Below, piece after piece: positions 14,746 to 23,069 of a stretch of 27,053 nt of DNA. Origin of the DNA: Planctomycetales bacterium (lineage in GTDB: Bacteria > 4484-113 > JAFGCY01); the NCBI GenBank assembly GCA_024645305.1, contig JAHEFU010000009.1:1-27053 (forward strand), written 5' to 3'. Below the pieces are notes generated by a model. It was not told the origin of the DNA. It saw nothing but the letters and a program-made list of their open reading frames with translations, and ran no database searches. Made by a program: the position numbers and the translations under genes. Within the stretch, counting starts at the first letter, position 1. The number at the start of each line of letters is the position of its first letter.

Positions 14746-17700
14746 CTAGGCGACGGTATCCCGCTTGGCCAGGTAGTACAGAAGCGGGATCACCAGCAGG
14801 GACAGTGTGGTGCTCGCGATGATACCGAACAAGAGCGCCCAGCTCAGGCCGCTCCAGACCGGGTCGCTGACAACCACAAGCATACCGGCGATGGCCGCCA
14901 GTGCCGTGAGCACGATGGGCCGGGTCCGGATCGCCCCGGCGAGGATCACCGCATCCCTGAGCGGCACGCCTTCATTGAGCGCATCCTGGATGAACTCGAT
15001 CAGGATGATGGAGTTGCGCACCACGATGCCGGCCAGCGCGATCACGCCGATCATGCCCGTGGCGCTGAAGTAGATGTCGAAGTTGCCAAGAATCGCGAAG
15101 CCCGGCAGCACACCAAGCATTGTCAGCGGGACTGCGCCGAGGATCACCAGCGGGTCAGTGAAGCTGTGGAAGCGCCCCACCATCAGCAGGTAGATCAGCA
15201 GGATGGCAACGCCCATGGCCAGTCCGAGGTCGCGGAAGACCTTCAGGGTCAGGTCCCACTCGCCCTCCCAGACAAGCTCATAGGCCGGGGACAGCGGCTG
15301 CTCCTGCATCCGGCCCATCATTTCGAGGATGGCATACACGCTGCTGCGGTCGCCCATCTCGCCGTAGACATAACTCACCTGGCGCAGGTTCTTGTGGTGT
15401 ATCGGCCGCAGTGCTTCACCCTCTGTCATCCGCGTGATGCTCGACAGGGGCACGTTGCCCTGCGGGGAGGGCAGTACAACGTTGTCAAGATCGCTTGGCT
15501 GACTGCGGTAGGCGGGTGGGAAACGCAGTACGACGGGTGTCTGCACCGTCCCGGCGGGATCGTGCAGGGCCGTGATCTCGTAGCCCGAGAGGGCCGCGTA
15601 CAGCGCGGTGGCCACGTCGCTGACCTTCAGGCCGGAACTCTCGGCCCGGTCCCGGTCAACCTCGATGCGCAGCTCCCGGGCGGCGGTACTCACCGAGTCG
15701 TCAATGTCCACGACCTCGGCGGTCTCGCTGAACAGCTGGCGTACATTGCTGACGGCGGCCCGCTGGCCCTCACCGTAGGGGCCGTAGATTTCGGCGAGCA
15801 CGGTGGAGCGCACGGGCGGCCCGGGCGGGTCCTCCACGAGCTTCAGGATCGCCTGGCGCTGCAGGGCCAGCGCGGCGAGCTCGGGGCGCAGGTCGCGCAC
15901 GATCTGCTCGCTGGCGATATGGCGGTCCTCCTTGCGGGTCAGGTTGACACGGATGTCCGCCTGGGAGGCATCGCTGCGGAAGGATGTGCCGCGCAGCAGG
16001 CCATTGAAGTCAATCACGCTGCCGGTGCCGACGGTGGTCACGAGTGAGCTGACTTCCGGATACTGCAGCAGCCGGTCCTCCAGCTCACTGACGAGACTGT
16101 CCGTGGCGTTCAGGCTGGCCCCGGCGGGCATATCCAGTGTCACGAGGAATGTGTTCTTGTTGGCCTTGGGCAGCATGCGGAACTTGACCCACTGGAACAT
16201 CGGGAAGGTGAAGCTCACCAGCAGCGCCAGGATGAGGATCGCGAACAGGGTATTGCGGCGGGCCGGGCTCTCGATCAGGGGCGTCAGCGTGCGGCGGTAG
16301 AAGGCCAGCAGGCGCGGGTCGGCGCCGTGCGTCAGCTCGGTGTCGCAGACCTCCGCGCCCTCCGTCTCGGGCTTGAGCCAGCGCAGGGCCAGGTAGGGCG
16401 TGACCTTGAAGGCCACGATCAGGCTGACAATCATCGCCACTGGTACGTTGAAGGGAATCGGGGCCATGTAGGGCCCCATCATCCCGGTCACGAAGGCCAT
16501 CGGGATCATCGAGAGCACGACGGTGAAGGTGGCATAGATCGTGGGGCTGCTGATTTCGTTGACAGCGAGGATGCAGGTGCGGATCCGGCTCTGGCCGGGT
16601 GGGCACATCTTCAGGTGGCGGTGGATGTTCTCCACCACGACAATGGCGTCGTCAACCAGCAGGCCGAGGCTGAGGATCAGGGCGAACAGAGTGATGCGGT
16701 TGATGGTCTGTCCGGCGAGGAAGCCCACACCGAGCGTGACGAGCAGGGTCAGCGGGATGGCCAGGGCCACCACTGCGGCATCGCGCCAGCCCAGGGCGAT
16801 GATCAGCAGGCCCAGCACGATCACGATGGCCCAGGTGAGGTGTGTGATCAGTTCGTTGACGGCATGGTTGGCACCCTCGCCGTCATCGCGCGTGATGATG
16901 AAGCCGGAACCCTCCGGCAGGTAGAGCGGTGCCAGCTGGTCCATGCGCTCAATCAGTGCCTCGGAGATCTGCACGGCGTTCGTGCTCTTCTGCTTGGCAA
17001 TCGCCAGCGTGACCGCATTGTAGCTGTGGCCGGCCAGCTCGAGCTCCGGCCCGACGAAGCTGCCGTGCAGGCCGTGGCCCTCGAGGCTGAGGCTGTGGGC
17101 GGCCGGTCCGAAGCTCAGGCGGCTGACGTTGGACTGCTCAGCGGGGCCGTCCGTGATCGTAGCCACGTCGTGCAGGTAGACCGGCACGTTGCTGCCCCGA
17201 GTCGTCAGGACCGTGTTGCCGACATCCTCAGCATTGCGCAGGAACTGGCCGGAGCGTACGAGCAGGCGTTCATCGCCGAGTTCCAGCCGGTCGCTCGGCA
17301 GGCGCACATTGGCGCCCTGCAGGGCCGTGGCGATCATCTGCGGGTCAATCGCGAAGGCTGCGGCCCGCACGGGGTCGAGTTCTATCGTGATTTCGCGTCC
17401 GTCCCCGCCGACGATCACGCTGCTGCTCGTGCCGGGGATCTGCCGCAGGCCCTGCTCGAGGCGCTCGGCGGCGACACGCAGGTCGTGGCTGTCATGCTCC
17501 TCACTGAACAGGGTGATGGCGACGATCGGCACGTCATTGATGTCAACGGGCTTGACGAGCGGCTGCTGCGTGCCGGCGGGCAGGCTGTCCAGGTTGGAGT
17601 AGACCTGGTTGTAGACCTTGAAGACGCTTTCCTCCTGCTCCTCACCGACGAGGAACTGCGCGGTGACGACCGCGAAGTCGGGATAGCTGATGGAGTAAAC

Positions 17701-18030
17701 GTGCTCAATACCCTTGATGTTCCAGATCCGCCGCTCCAGTGGGGCCGTGACCAGGTTCTCGATCTCCTGCGGCGAAGCCCCGGGGAAGGGCACGATCACG
17801 TTGACAGCGGGCACGCTGATCTGCGGGTTCTCCTCGCGCGGCGTGACGAACAGCGCGAACAGCCCGAAGATGAAGGCGGCCACCATCACGAGGAAGGTGG
17901 TCTTGTTGTCAATGAATGCCTGGGCGATCAGACCGCCGATGTTCAGGCGCTGGTTGATCCCTGCTTCCAGCTGGTCAGCGGGTGCCTGGCCGGAGCTGCC
18001 GACCTCCGTGTCGTGTTCCCCTGGCTGCAT
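14746..18030 (-). CDS. RND efflux transporter permease subunit (AcrB-like)
   Basis: This 1094-residue inner-membrane pump has TM1 near 43-62, a first porter/docking region, TM2-6 near 397-545, a second periplasmic region, and TM8-12 near 890-1085. Motif GLLVDDAIVVVENI (456-469) in TM4 supplies the proton-relay pair Asp460-Asp461. The second half has GVIALAGIVVRNSIILIEFI in the matching helix, a usual RND feature. The N-terminus is about 30 residues longer than typical. AGGAGA precedes the ATG at 18030 by 8 nt. The gene lies 2 nt after the adaptor gene. The substrate cannot be told from sequence. The charged motif in TM4 is that of the broad COG0841 group; metal-specific CusA/CzcA is less likely. 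No outer-membrane channel gene is adjacent. Confidence 0.93.
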   Translation of the reverse strand: MQPGEHDTEVGSSGQAPADQLEAGINQRLNIGGLIAQAFIDNKTTFLVMVAAFIFGLFALFVTPREENPQISVPAVNVIVPFPGASPQEIENLVTAPLERRIWNIKGIEHVYSISYPDFAVVTAQFLVGEEQEESVFKVYNQVYSNLDSLPAGTQQPLVKPVDINDVPIVAITLFSEEHDSHDLRVAAERLEQGLRQIPGTSSSVIVGGDGREITIELDPVRAAAFAIDPQMIATALQGANVRLPSDRLELGDERLLVRSGQFLRNAEDVGNTVLTTRGSNVPVYLHDVATITDGPAEQSNVSRLSFGPAAHSLSLEGHGLHGSFVGPELELAGHSYNAVTLAIAKQKSTNAVQISEALIERMDQLAPLYLPEGSGFIITRDDGEGANHAVNELITHLTWAIVIVLGLLIIALGWRDAAVVALAIPLTLLVTLGVGFLAGQTINRITLFALILSLGLLVDDAIVVVENIHRHLKMCPPGQSRIRTCILAVNEISSPTIYATFTVVLSMIPMAFVTGMMGPYMAPIPFNVPVAMIVSLIVAFKVTPYLALRWLKPETEGAEVCDTELTHGADPRLLAFYRRTLTPLIESPARRNTLFAILILALLVSFTFPMFQWVKFRMLPKANKNTFLVTLDMPAGASLNATDSLVSELEDRLLQYPEVSSLVTTVGTGSVIDFNGLLRGTSFRSDASQADIRVNLTRKEDRHIASEQIVRDLRPELAALALQRQAILKLVEDPPGPPVRSTVLAEIYGPYGEGQRAAVSNVRQLFSETAEVVDIDDSVSTAARELRIEVDRDRAESSGLKVSDVATALYAALSGYEITALHDPAGTVQTPVVLRFPPAYRSQPSDLDNVVLPSPQGNVPLSSITRMTEGEALRPIHHKNLRQVSYVYGEMGDRSSVYAILEMMGRMQEQPLSPAYELVWEGEWDLTLKVFRDLGLAMGVAILLIYLLMVGRFHSFTDPLVILGAVPLTMLGVLPGFAILGNFDIYFSATGMIGVIALAGIVVRNSIILIEFIQDALNEGVPLRDAVILAGAIRTRPIVLTALAAIAGMLVVVSDPVWSGLSWALLFGIIASTTLSLLVIPLLYYLAKRDTVA

Positions 18031-18032
18031 GG

Positions 18033-19319
18033 CTAGTTCTCCTCGTGACCGGATGATGCAGCGATCCGCGCTCCGGCATACAATCCGGGACCGGGATTGA
18101 CAACAACCCTGTCGCCGGCGGAGATTCCGCGGACGATCTCCACTGTGTCTGTTGTGCTGGCACCGAGATCCACGGGCGCCTTCGTGAGCAGGCCGCCGGA
18201 GGATACGCGCCAGACGAAACTCAGTTCGCCTTCACGCACGACTGCTGATGCCGGGATGCCCAGGCTGTTGCGGCGACTGCCCGGTACGCGGACCCTGACG
18301 AACTGCCCGCTGAGCAATCCCGTACTGTCATTCAATTCCAGCTCCGCCAGCACAGTACGGCTTGCCGGATCGGCACTGGCTCCCAGCACGACAAGCGTCC
18401 CGCTACGCAGGACACTGCCCTCGGGGGTATCGATCTCCACGTCAAGGCTGTCCCCTGAAGTGAGTCCCGCTGCCAACTTGTCCGGCAGCGCCAACCGCAC
18501 CCGCAGGACCCCAGTGGGTTCCAGCACCAGGATCGGCTGGCCGGGTACTGATAACTGCCCCTGTTCAAAGTAACGGGCGCTGACAATGCCGTCAAAAGGT
18601 GCCCGCAGCACGGCGTACTCCTGCATGGCGGCGGCCTGCATGTCCCGGGCCTCTGCCTGCTTCTGCTTTGCTTCAACCTGCGGTGTGCGGCTGCCCGCCT
18701 GCTGGACACCGGCCCGGGCCTGGGCCACTCCGGCTTCCGCCTGCTGGACGGACTCCCGAGCGAGCTTCACACCCAGTTCCGCCTTGTCCAGCTGGGAGCG
18801 GGCCACTACATCCTTTGCGAAAAGCAGCGCCATTCGCTGCTCATCAAGCTCAGCATCAGCCAATGCGGCAGTGGCCTGCGCCAGTCCGGCCTCGGCCTGC
18901 AGCACCCCGGCTTCCGCCTGGCTCTGCACAGCCTCGACCTCCCCGAGCGCTGCCCGGGCTTCGGCGCGGTAGGCGGCCGCTTCGGAGCGCATCGCGGCAA
19001 TATCACTGTCGTCAAGCATGACGAGGACCTGGCCCTGGCTGACGACCTGGCCTTCCTCAACCACCAGCTGGGTGATCTCGCTCATCAGCTTGGTTGTCAA
19101 CGGCACACTGCTGCGCCCAGTCACCGTTCCTGTCAGCTCAATGAATGCGGAGGAATCGCGGCTTTCCACAAGCGTTGTCCGCACATCGCGGATTTCTGCA
19201 TCCGCGACATGTGAGGTTTCCGCTTCACCTCCCGCCGGGCAGGCGGTCAAAGCTGACAATGCTGCCAGCAGCGGAAGTAGCAAAAGCCGTCCTTGTTTCT
19301 GTCTCAGTTTGTTGCCCAC
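18033..19319 (-). CDS. RND efflux periplasmic adaptor lipoprotein (HlyD/MFP family)
   Basis: This 428-residue protein starts at GTG 19319. GGAGG at 19326-19330 lies 6 nt before it; an in-frame ATG at 19334 has no comparable site but would only add five residues. A signal peptide ends in lipobox LTAC, Cys27. A barrel-sandwich half (LTTKLMSEITQLVVEEGQVV) leads into a long Ala/Glu/Gln helical hairpin (near 110-220; AEAGVAQARAGVQQAGS and similar), then the returning lipoyl half (AVLRAPFDGIVSARYFEQGQ), a beta-barrel, and a membrane-proximal domain. It should bridge the RND pump at 14746-18030 to an outer-membrane channel encoded elsewhere. Only 2 nt separate the genes, so they form an operon. Confidence 0.9.
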   Translation of the reverse strand: MGNKLRQKQGRLLLLPLLAALSALTACPAGGEAETSHVADAEIRDVRTTLVESRDSSAFIELTGTVTGRSSVPLTTKLMSEITQLVVEEGQVVSQGQVLVMLDDSDIAAMRSEAAAYRAEARAALGEVEAVQSQAEAGVLQAEAGLAQATAALADAELDEQRMALLFAKDVVARSQLDKAELGVKLARESVQQAEAGVAQARAGVQQAGSRTPQVEAKQKQAEARDMQAAAMQEYAVLRAPFDGIVSARYFEQGQLSVPGQPILVLEPTGVLRVRLALPDKLAAGLTSGDSLDVEIDTPEGSVLRSGTLVVLGASADPASRTVLAELELNDSTGLLSGQFVRVRVPGSRRNSLGIPASAVVREGELSFVWRVSSGGLLTKAPVDLGASTTDTVEIVRGISAGDRVVVNPGPGLYAGARIAASSGHEEN

Positions 19320-19334
19320 TTGAATCCTCCACAT

Positions 19335-19452
19335 TGATCTACCACCAGTTGTGGAAACTTATTTATCTTAGATATGAAATATCAGTTTTCTGCAATAAGC
19401 CTGTACTGCAGGGGTATATTATCCTTGATAGTTTTTTGGTCAGGGGTTCAAC
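19335..19452. promoter_or_regulatory. Divergent AT-rich control region of the RND and DUF2892 genes
   Basis: This 118-bp region is strikingly more AT-rich than its surroundings. It holds the palindrome TATCTTAGATA at 19364-19374 and a -10-like TATATT/TATTAT at 19415-19422 for the plus-strand gene. The palindrome is placed to act on both genes, as expected of an operator, but no regulator gene is present in the window. Confidence 0.4.
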
Positions 19453-19665
19453 ATGTGTCGTGAAAGAATCATCTTCAGGGTTGCAGGATTTCTCGTGCTG
19501 GCGGGGCTGGGACTCGGTCATTACATTGCCCCGGGCTGGTATCTGCTCAGCGCGTTTGTGGGTGTGAACATGCTGCAGGCCAGCTTCACCGGCTTCTGCC
19601 CCCTGACAAAGATCCTGGTGGCCCTGCAGGTCAAGCCCTGCGAAGGCAAGGCCCAGCTGGTCTGA
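19453..19665 (+). CDS. YgaP-like DUF2892 membrane protein
   Basis: This 70-residue protein has two hydrophobic segments (about 8-24 and 27-42). The conserved motif NMLQASFTGFCP (39-50) is the hallmark of the DUF2892/YgaP transmembrane domain. It lacks the rhodanese domain that YgaP proper carries. AGGGG lies 6 nt before ATG 19453. In other bacteria such proteins occur with sulfide or persulfide metabolism and ArsR-type sulfur regulators (established family knowledge). Here it diverges from an RND pump operon, so a link to sulfur or thiol stress is only inference. Confidence 0.85.
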   Translation: MCRERIIFRVAGFLVLAGLGLGHYIAPGWYLLSAFVGVNMLQASFTGFCPLTKILVALQVKPCEGKAQLV

Positions 19666-19902
19666 GTGCGGGGCTGACCCCCGACTGCGGGGATTCCGTG
19701 GCCTGTTGCCAGAATGGATACTGATTCGCAGTTCTCCTTGGCTGCTCCGGTCACAGGATATCCAGCGCGGGATTGCCAGGGCGGCAGCACCTGATGCAGG
19801 CCATTCCTGCAATGGCTAACTGACCACAGCTTGCCTCAAGCTCTAGGCAGCAGTTAATCTGAACTCCGTGGCATATTGATCTTGGAAGTCAAGGAGTTGC
19901 AG

Positions 19903-21084
19903 ATGAGCACACCCACCATTCAACGCGGACCCATTTCCTGGCTGCGATTTCTCACAGCCGTCGTGCTGTCCTGCAGCATCCTCTGTTCGGCCAGTCCGGC
20001 TCAGGAACAGCCGGATACCGACTACAGCGCGGAGCTGGCAGGCCTGGATATCCTCGATCCGGCACTGGTAGAGGAACTCAGTGGCACGGCGCAGGACTAC
20101 ACCAGCCAGGGTTGGCGGGCCTATGCCGCCGGTGACTTCGAAAGGGCGGCGCAGTTCTACCACCTGGTTCTGAGGCGAAATGGCGGTGACAGTGACACGC
20201 TGTACAACCTGGCCTGCTGCTACGGACTGCTGGGGGAGGCGGAGCTGGCAGGGAGTTACCTGCAGATCGCGGTTGACAACGGGTTTGAGAATGCACACTC
20301 GCTGCAGAATGACCCTGACTTCAGCTTGCAGAGAGGGAACGAGGGGTTCAGCACCCTGGTCGCTGGTCTTGTGGCTCAGATTGAGGAGCGGCAGGCCGCG
20401 CAGGGCAGGCTGCTGCAGTTTCCGGCGGAGACTTTCCACCGGGCGCGAGTGGTCTATCCCGATGATTATGACCCGGCAGCCTCCTACCGCCTGGTCGTGG
20501 GCCTGCATGGCTTTGGCAGCAATCCCGAGAGTTTCCTCGTCCTGCGCGATCGCTTCAGCAGCCCTGACTTCATATACATCTGTCCGCAGGGGCCATATGC
20601 GTTTGCATCTTCAGGTGCGGTGGGGTATTCCTGGGGAGGCTGGACCAATGGGATGGGGCTGCCCGTGGAAAGCTTTGCTAACAGCCAGGCTTATCTGGAC
20701 GAAGTGATAGGCACTATGCGGCGCACCCACAACATCAACTCGGTTTACCTGCTGGGCTTCTCCCAGGGCGCAATGATGTCAGCCCTGGAAGGTCTCAGCA
20801 GCCCTGAACTGGTCGATGGAGCGATCCTCTTCGGAGGTTCACTCTGGGACTTCCTGATCGGCAGGGGCCTGCTGGAAGACCACCCGGATGGTTTGCGCTG
20901 GTTCATAGCGCATGGTAATCAGGACACCACTGTGCCGTTCACAGAAGGCCAGGCGTTGCGAGACGTCCTGCTGGCAGCTGGCCATGATGTGACCTGGCAT
21001 GAATTCGAGGGAGCCCATGCCGTGCCGGAAGATGTGGTGAAGCTGGCCGAAGAATGGATGCATGCTGAAGATGGAGGTCAGTGA
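19903..21084 (+). CDS. Exported TPR-fused alpha/beta-hydrolase (esterase/phospholipase-carboxylesterase type)
   Basis: ATG 19903 with AGGAG 6 nt upstream gives 393 residues. An in-frame ATG at 19876 is unsupported. A signal peptide ends near SPAQ (about 33). Residues 64-130 hold two tetratricopeptide-like repeats (GWRAYAAGDFERAAQFYHLVL; DTLYNLACCYGLLGEAELA). The hydrolase follows: oxyanion motif LHGFGSNP (201-208), nucleophile elbow GFSQGA with Ser287, acid Asp341 in HGNQDTTVPF, and base His372 in FEGAHAVPE. All three catalytic residues are present. Family members cleave acyl esters of phospholipids or small carboxylesters; the true substrate is unknown. The TPR part may bring it to a partner. 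It is a single gene with no close co-directional neighbour. Confidence 0.85.
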   Translation: MSTPTIQRGPISWLRFLTAVVLSCSILCSASPAQEQPDTDYSAELAGLDILDPALVEELSGTAQDYTSQGWRAYAAGDFERAAQFYHLVLRRNGGDSDTLYNLACCYGLLGEAELAGSYLQIAVDNGFENAHSLQNDPDFSLQRGNEGFSTLVAGLVAQIEERQAAQGRLLQFPAETFHRARVVYPDDYDPAASYRLVVGLHGFGSNPESFLVLRDRFSSPDFIYICPQGPYAFASSGAVGYSWGGWTNGMGLPVESFANSQAYLDEVIGTMRRTHNINSVYLLGFSQGAMMSALEGLSSPELVDGAILFGGSLWDFLIGRGLLEDHPDGLRWFIAHGNQDTTVPFTEGQALRDVLLAAGHDVTWHEFEGAHAVPEDVVKLAEEWMHAEDGGQ

Positions 21085-21208
21085 GCAGGGATCCAGCTCA
21101 GATTCGGATTCAGGGGGCTTGATTCCAGACTACATCTAGCAGGAAATCCACCAGCACGGACTAACGCTACATTTCAGGAACGAAAAAATCTGGTCACACA
21201 AAATCGTG

Positions 21209-21239
21209 CCGACCAGCGTTGCAATTAGCGCATGGTCGG
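21209..21239 (-). terminator. Hairpin downstream of the small hypothetical gene
   Basis: CCGACCA (21209-21215) pairs with TGGTCGG (21233-21239), continued by GCG/CGC with a one-base bulge. On the minus strand it is followed by ATTTT (21204-21200) and then six T residues (21188-21183), so it could end the minus-strand gene at 21242-21508. Confidence 0.45.
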
Positions 21240-21241
21240 AG

Positions 21242-21508
21242 TCAGTGGCCGATATTGAACGAGACGTTGTCTCCGTTACGGATTTTCTCCATCTTCACCA
21301 TTTTCTCATGCATCAACGCATACTTGCGCTGGCCATGAGCCATGGTGATTTCAGAGTCATAGATGCGGTCGAGTTCACGCAGATTCGCGACCATCTGGGT
21401 CGTGCGATCAATCGACATAGACATCTGATGAATCCGTGTGTCATCACTGAGAAAACTGGAAATGGACGTTTCCAGCTTGTCAGTATTGACATTCTTGCTG
21501 TCTGCCAT
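21242..21508 (-). CDS. Small hypothetical protein, helical
   Basis: This 88-residue protein starts at ATG 21508, just after GGAGAG on the minus strand; a longer frame from 21544 lacks a ribosome site. There is no signal peptide or membrane segment. The sequence is rich in charged residues and Met, with heptad-like stretches (LETSISSFLSDDTRIHQMSM, later KYALMHEKMVKMEKIRN), so a small coiled-coil cytoplasmic protein is likely. I recognise no family. It has its own promoter and terminator-like hairpin, which supports a real gene rather than chance. Confidence 0.65.
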   Translation of the reverse strand: MADSKNVNTDKLETSISSFLSDDTRIHQMSMSIDRTTQMVANLRELDRIYDSEITMAHGQRKYALMHEKMVKMEKIRNGDNVSFNIGH

Positions 21509-21557
21509 CTTTCTCTCCGCTCTAAATTGAAGCAATCGGCCCAAAGTCCGATAGCGT

Positions 21558-21584
21558 TCTATACCCCAGATTTTATCAGGACAA
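21558..21584 (-). promoter_or_regulatory. Promoter of the small hypothetical gene
   Basis: On the minus strand TTGTCC (21584-21579), a 15-nt spacer and TATAGA (21563-21558) lie about 50 nt before ATG 21508. Confidence 0.5.
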
Positions 21585-21653
21585 TGTAGAAATTAAAAGG
21601 TAATTGCTCAAAATTCATGTAATCTCCGTTAAGTGAAAGTTAATTTACCGATT

Positions 21654-23069
21654 TTAGAATTGAAAGTAAATAAAAGGCGGCGAAGCGGCCGGCCAGAGCA
21701 GGCAGAGCAGCACAGTACTCAGTGCCAGACTGGCCCAGGCAGTGGACCAGCCTGCCGCCTGCCTGTTGGTGCGCTGTCTGAAGTACAGCAGGCCGTGGCA
21801 CAGCCAGAATATGCTTAGCACGCCAAGTACGGTGAACATTTCCACTCCAGCCGGGCGGGACAGTGACCAGCCGCCCTGCGGCTGCAGCATCTGCCCGAGT
21901 GCCCAGCGAAGGTCCTCCCAGTCGCTGGCGCGGAACATCACCCAGCCCAGCAGCACGCAGTACTGCAGGGCTATCCAGCCGAGGAACTTGATGGGCAGCC
22001 TGAGCCGTGACGAGGCCAGCAGGTGCGCCAGGGGGTTGAGCCGCTGCAGCACGAGCAGCAGCCCGTGCCAGGCTCCCCACAGGATGAAGGTCCAGCCGGC
22101 GCCGTGCCACAGTCCGCCCAGCAGCATGGTCAGCATCAGGTTCAGAATGGTGCGTGCCCTGCCGTGGCGGTTGCCACCCAGCGGGATGTACAGGTAGTCC
22201 CGCAGCCAGCGGGAGAGTGTCATATGCCAGCGCCGCCAGAAATCGGATGCTGACTGCGCGAAATATGGGTAATTGAAGTTGCGGGGCAGTTGCAGTCCGA
22301 AGATTGCCGCGATGCCGATGGCGATATCCGAATAGCCGGAGAAGTCACAGTAGATCTGCGTGGAATAGCACAGTGTTGCCAGAAATACATCTGCGCTGCT
22401 GAAATCCCGTGGGCTGGAATAGACCACATTGACATATGGCGCCAGGTTGTCCGCGATCACCACCTTCTTGACTAGGCCCCCCGCGATCAGCTGCACTGCC
22501 TGCGGTGTCAGGCAGAGACTGATGCCGCGGGACAACTGTGGCAGGAATTCACTGGCCCGCACGATCGGGCCGGCCACCAGCTGGGGAAAGAAGGCCACGT
22601 ACAGGGCGTAATCCAGCAGGCTGCCCGCAGGCCGGATGCGCCGGGTATAGATGTCAATTGAATAGGAGAGCGTCTGGAAGGTGTAGAACGAAATGCCGAC
22701 CGGCAGGGTGACTGCCAGCATCTGCCATTCCCAGTCCAGGCCTGCTGCTCTTGCGAATGACAGCAGAAAAGCGGAAAGGAAGCCGCTGTACTTGAACCAG
22801 CCCAGCAGTCCCAGGTTGGCAACAAGGCTCAGCAGCAGCCACCTGAAGCGCCGCGAGCTGTCCTGCTCCCTGTCCAGGGCCTTCCCCACGAACCAGTCAA
22901 CCAGGCTGGAAAGGATGATCAGCAGGATGAAGGCCGGGTTCCAGGCCATGTAGAACAGGTAACTGGCAACGAGCAGCAGCAGCCGGCGCACCGGCTGGGC
23001 CCGCAGCAGGAAGAGCACCGCGAGCAGCAGCAGCATGAACAGGGCGAACTGCTGGCTGGGGAACAGCAT
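21654..23069 (-). CDS. MBOAT-family O-acetyltransferase (AlgI-like)
   Basis: This 471-residue polytopic membrane protein has more than ten hydrophobic segments. Family signatures are the start (FPSQQFALFMLLLL), GISFYTFQTLSYSIDIY (125-141), CDFSGYSDIAIGIA (241-254), FWRRWHMTLSRWLRDYLYIP (277-296, with His282), and the catalytic-type block GGLWHGAGWTFILWGAWHG (318-336, with His322 and His335). It ends FIYFQF, typical of AlgI. AlgI-type proteins carry acetyl groups across the inner membrane to acetylate a periplasmic glycan such as alginate or cellulose. Its ATG is immediately adjacent to the stop of the SGNH-like gene upstream (TAG then ATG), so the pair is coupled. No polysaccharide synthase lies in the window, so the acceptor is unknown. 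Confidence 0.93.
   Translation of the reverse strand: MLFPSQQFALFMLLLLAVLFLLRAQPVRRLLLLVASYLFYMAWNPAFILLIILSSLVDWFVGKALDREQDSSRRFRWLLLSLVANLGLLGWFKYSGFLSAFLLSFARAAGLDWEWQMLAVTLPVGISFYTFQTLSYSIDIYTRRIRPAGSLLDYALYVAFFPQLVAGPIVRASEFLPQLSRGISLCLTPQAVQLIAGGLVKKVVIADNLAPYVNVVYSSPRDFSSADVFLATLCYSTQIYCDFSGYSDIAIGIAAIFGLQLPRNFNYPYFAQSASDFWRRWHMTLSRWLRDYLYIPLGGNRHGRARTILNLMLTMLLGGLWHGAGWTFILWGAWHGLLLVLQRLNPLAHLLASSRLRLPIKFLGWIALQYCVLLGWVMFRASDWEDLRWALGQMLQPQGGWSLSRPAGVEMFTVLGVLSIFWLCHGLLYFRQRTNRQAAGWSTAWASLALSTVLLCLLWPAASPPFIYFQF

Noticed and set aside
16327..18036. A 569-codon open frame on the plus strand
   Set aside because: It lies wholly antisense to the RND pump, with low-complexity His/Asp/Gln-rich translation and no motifs.
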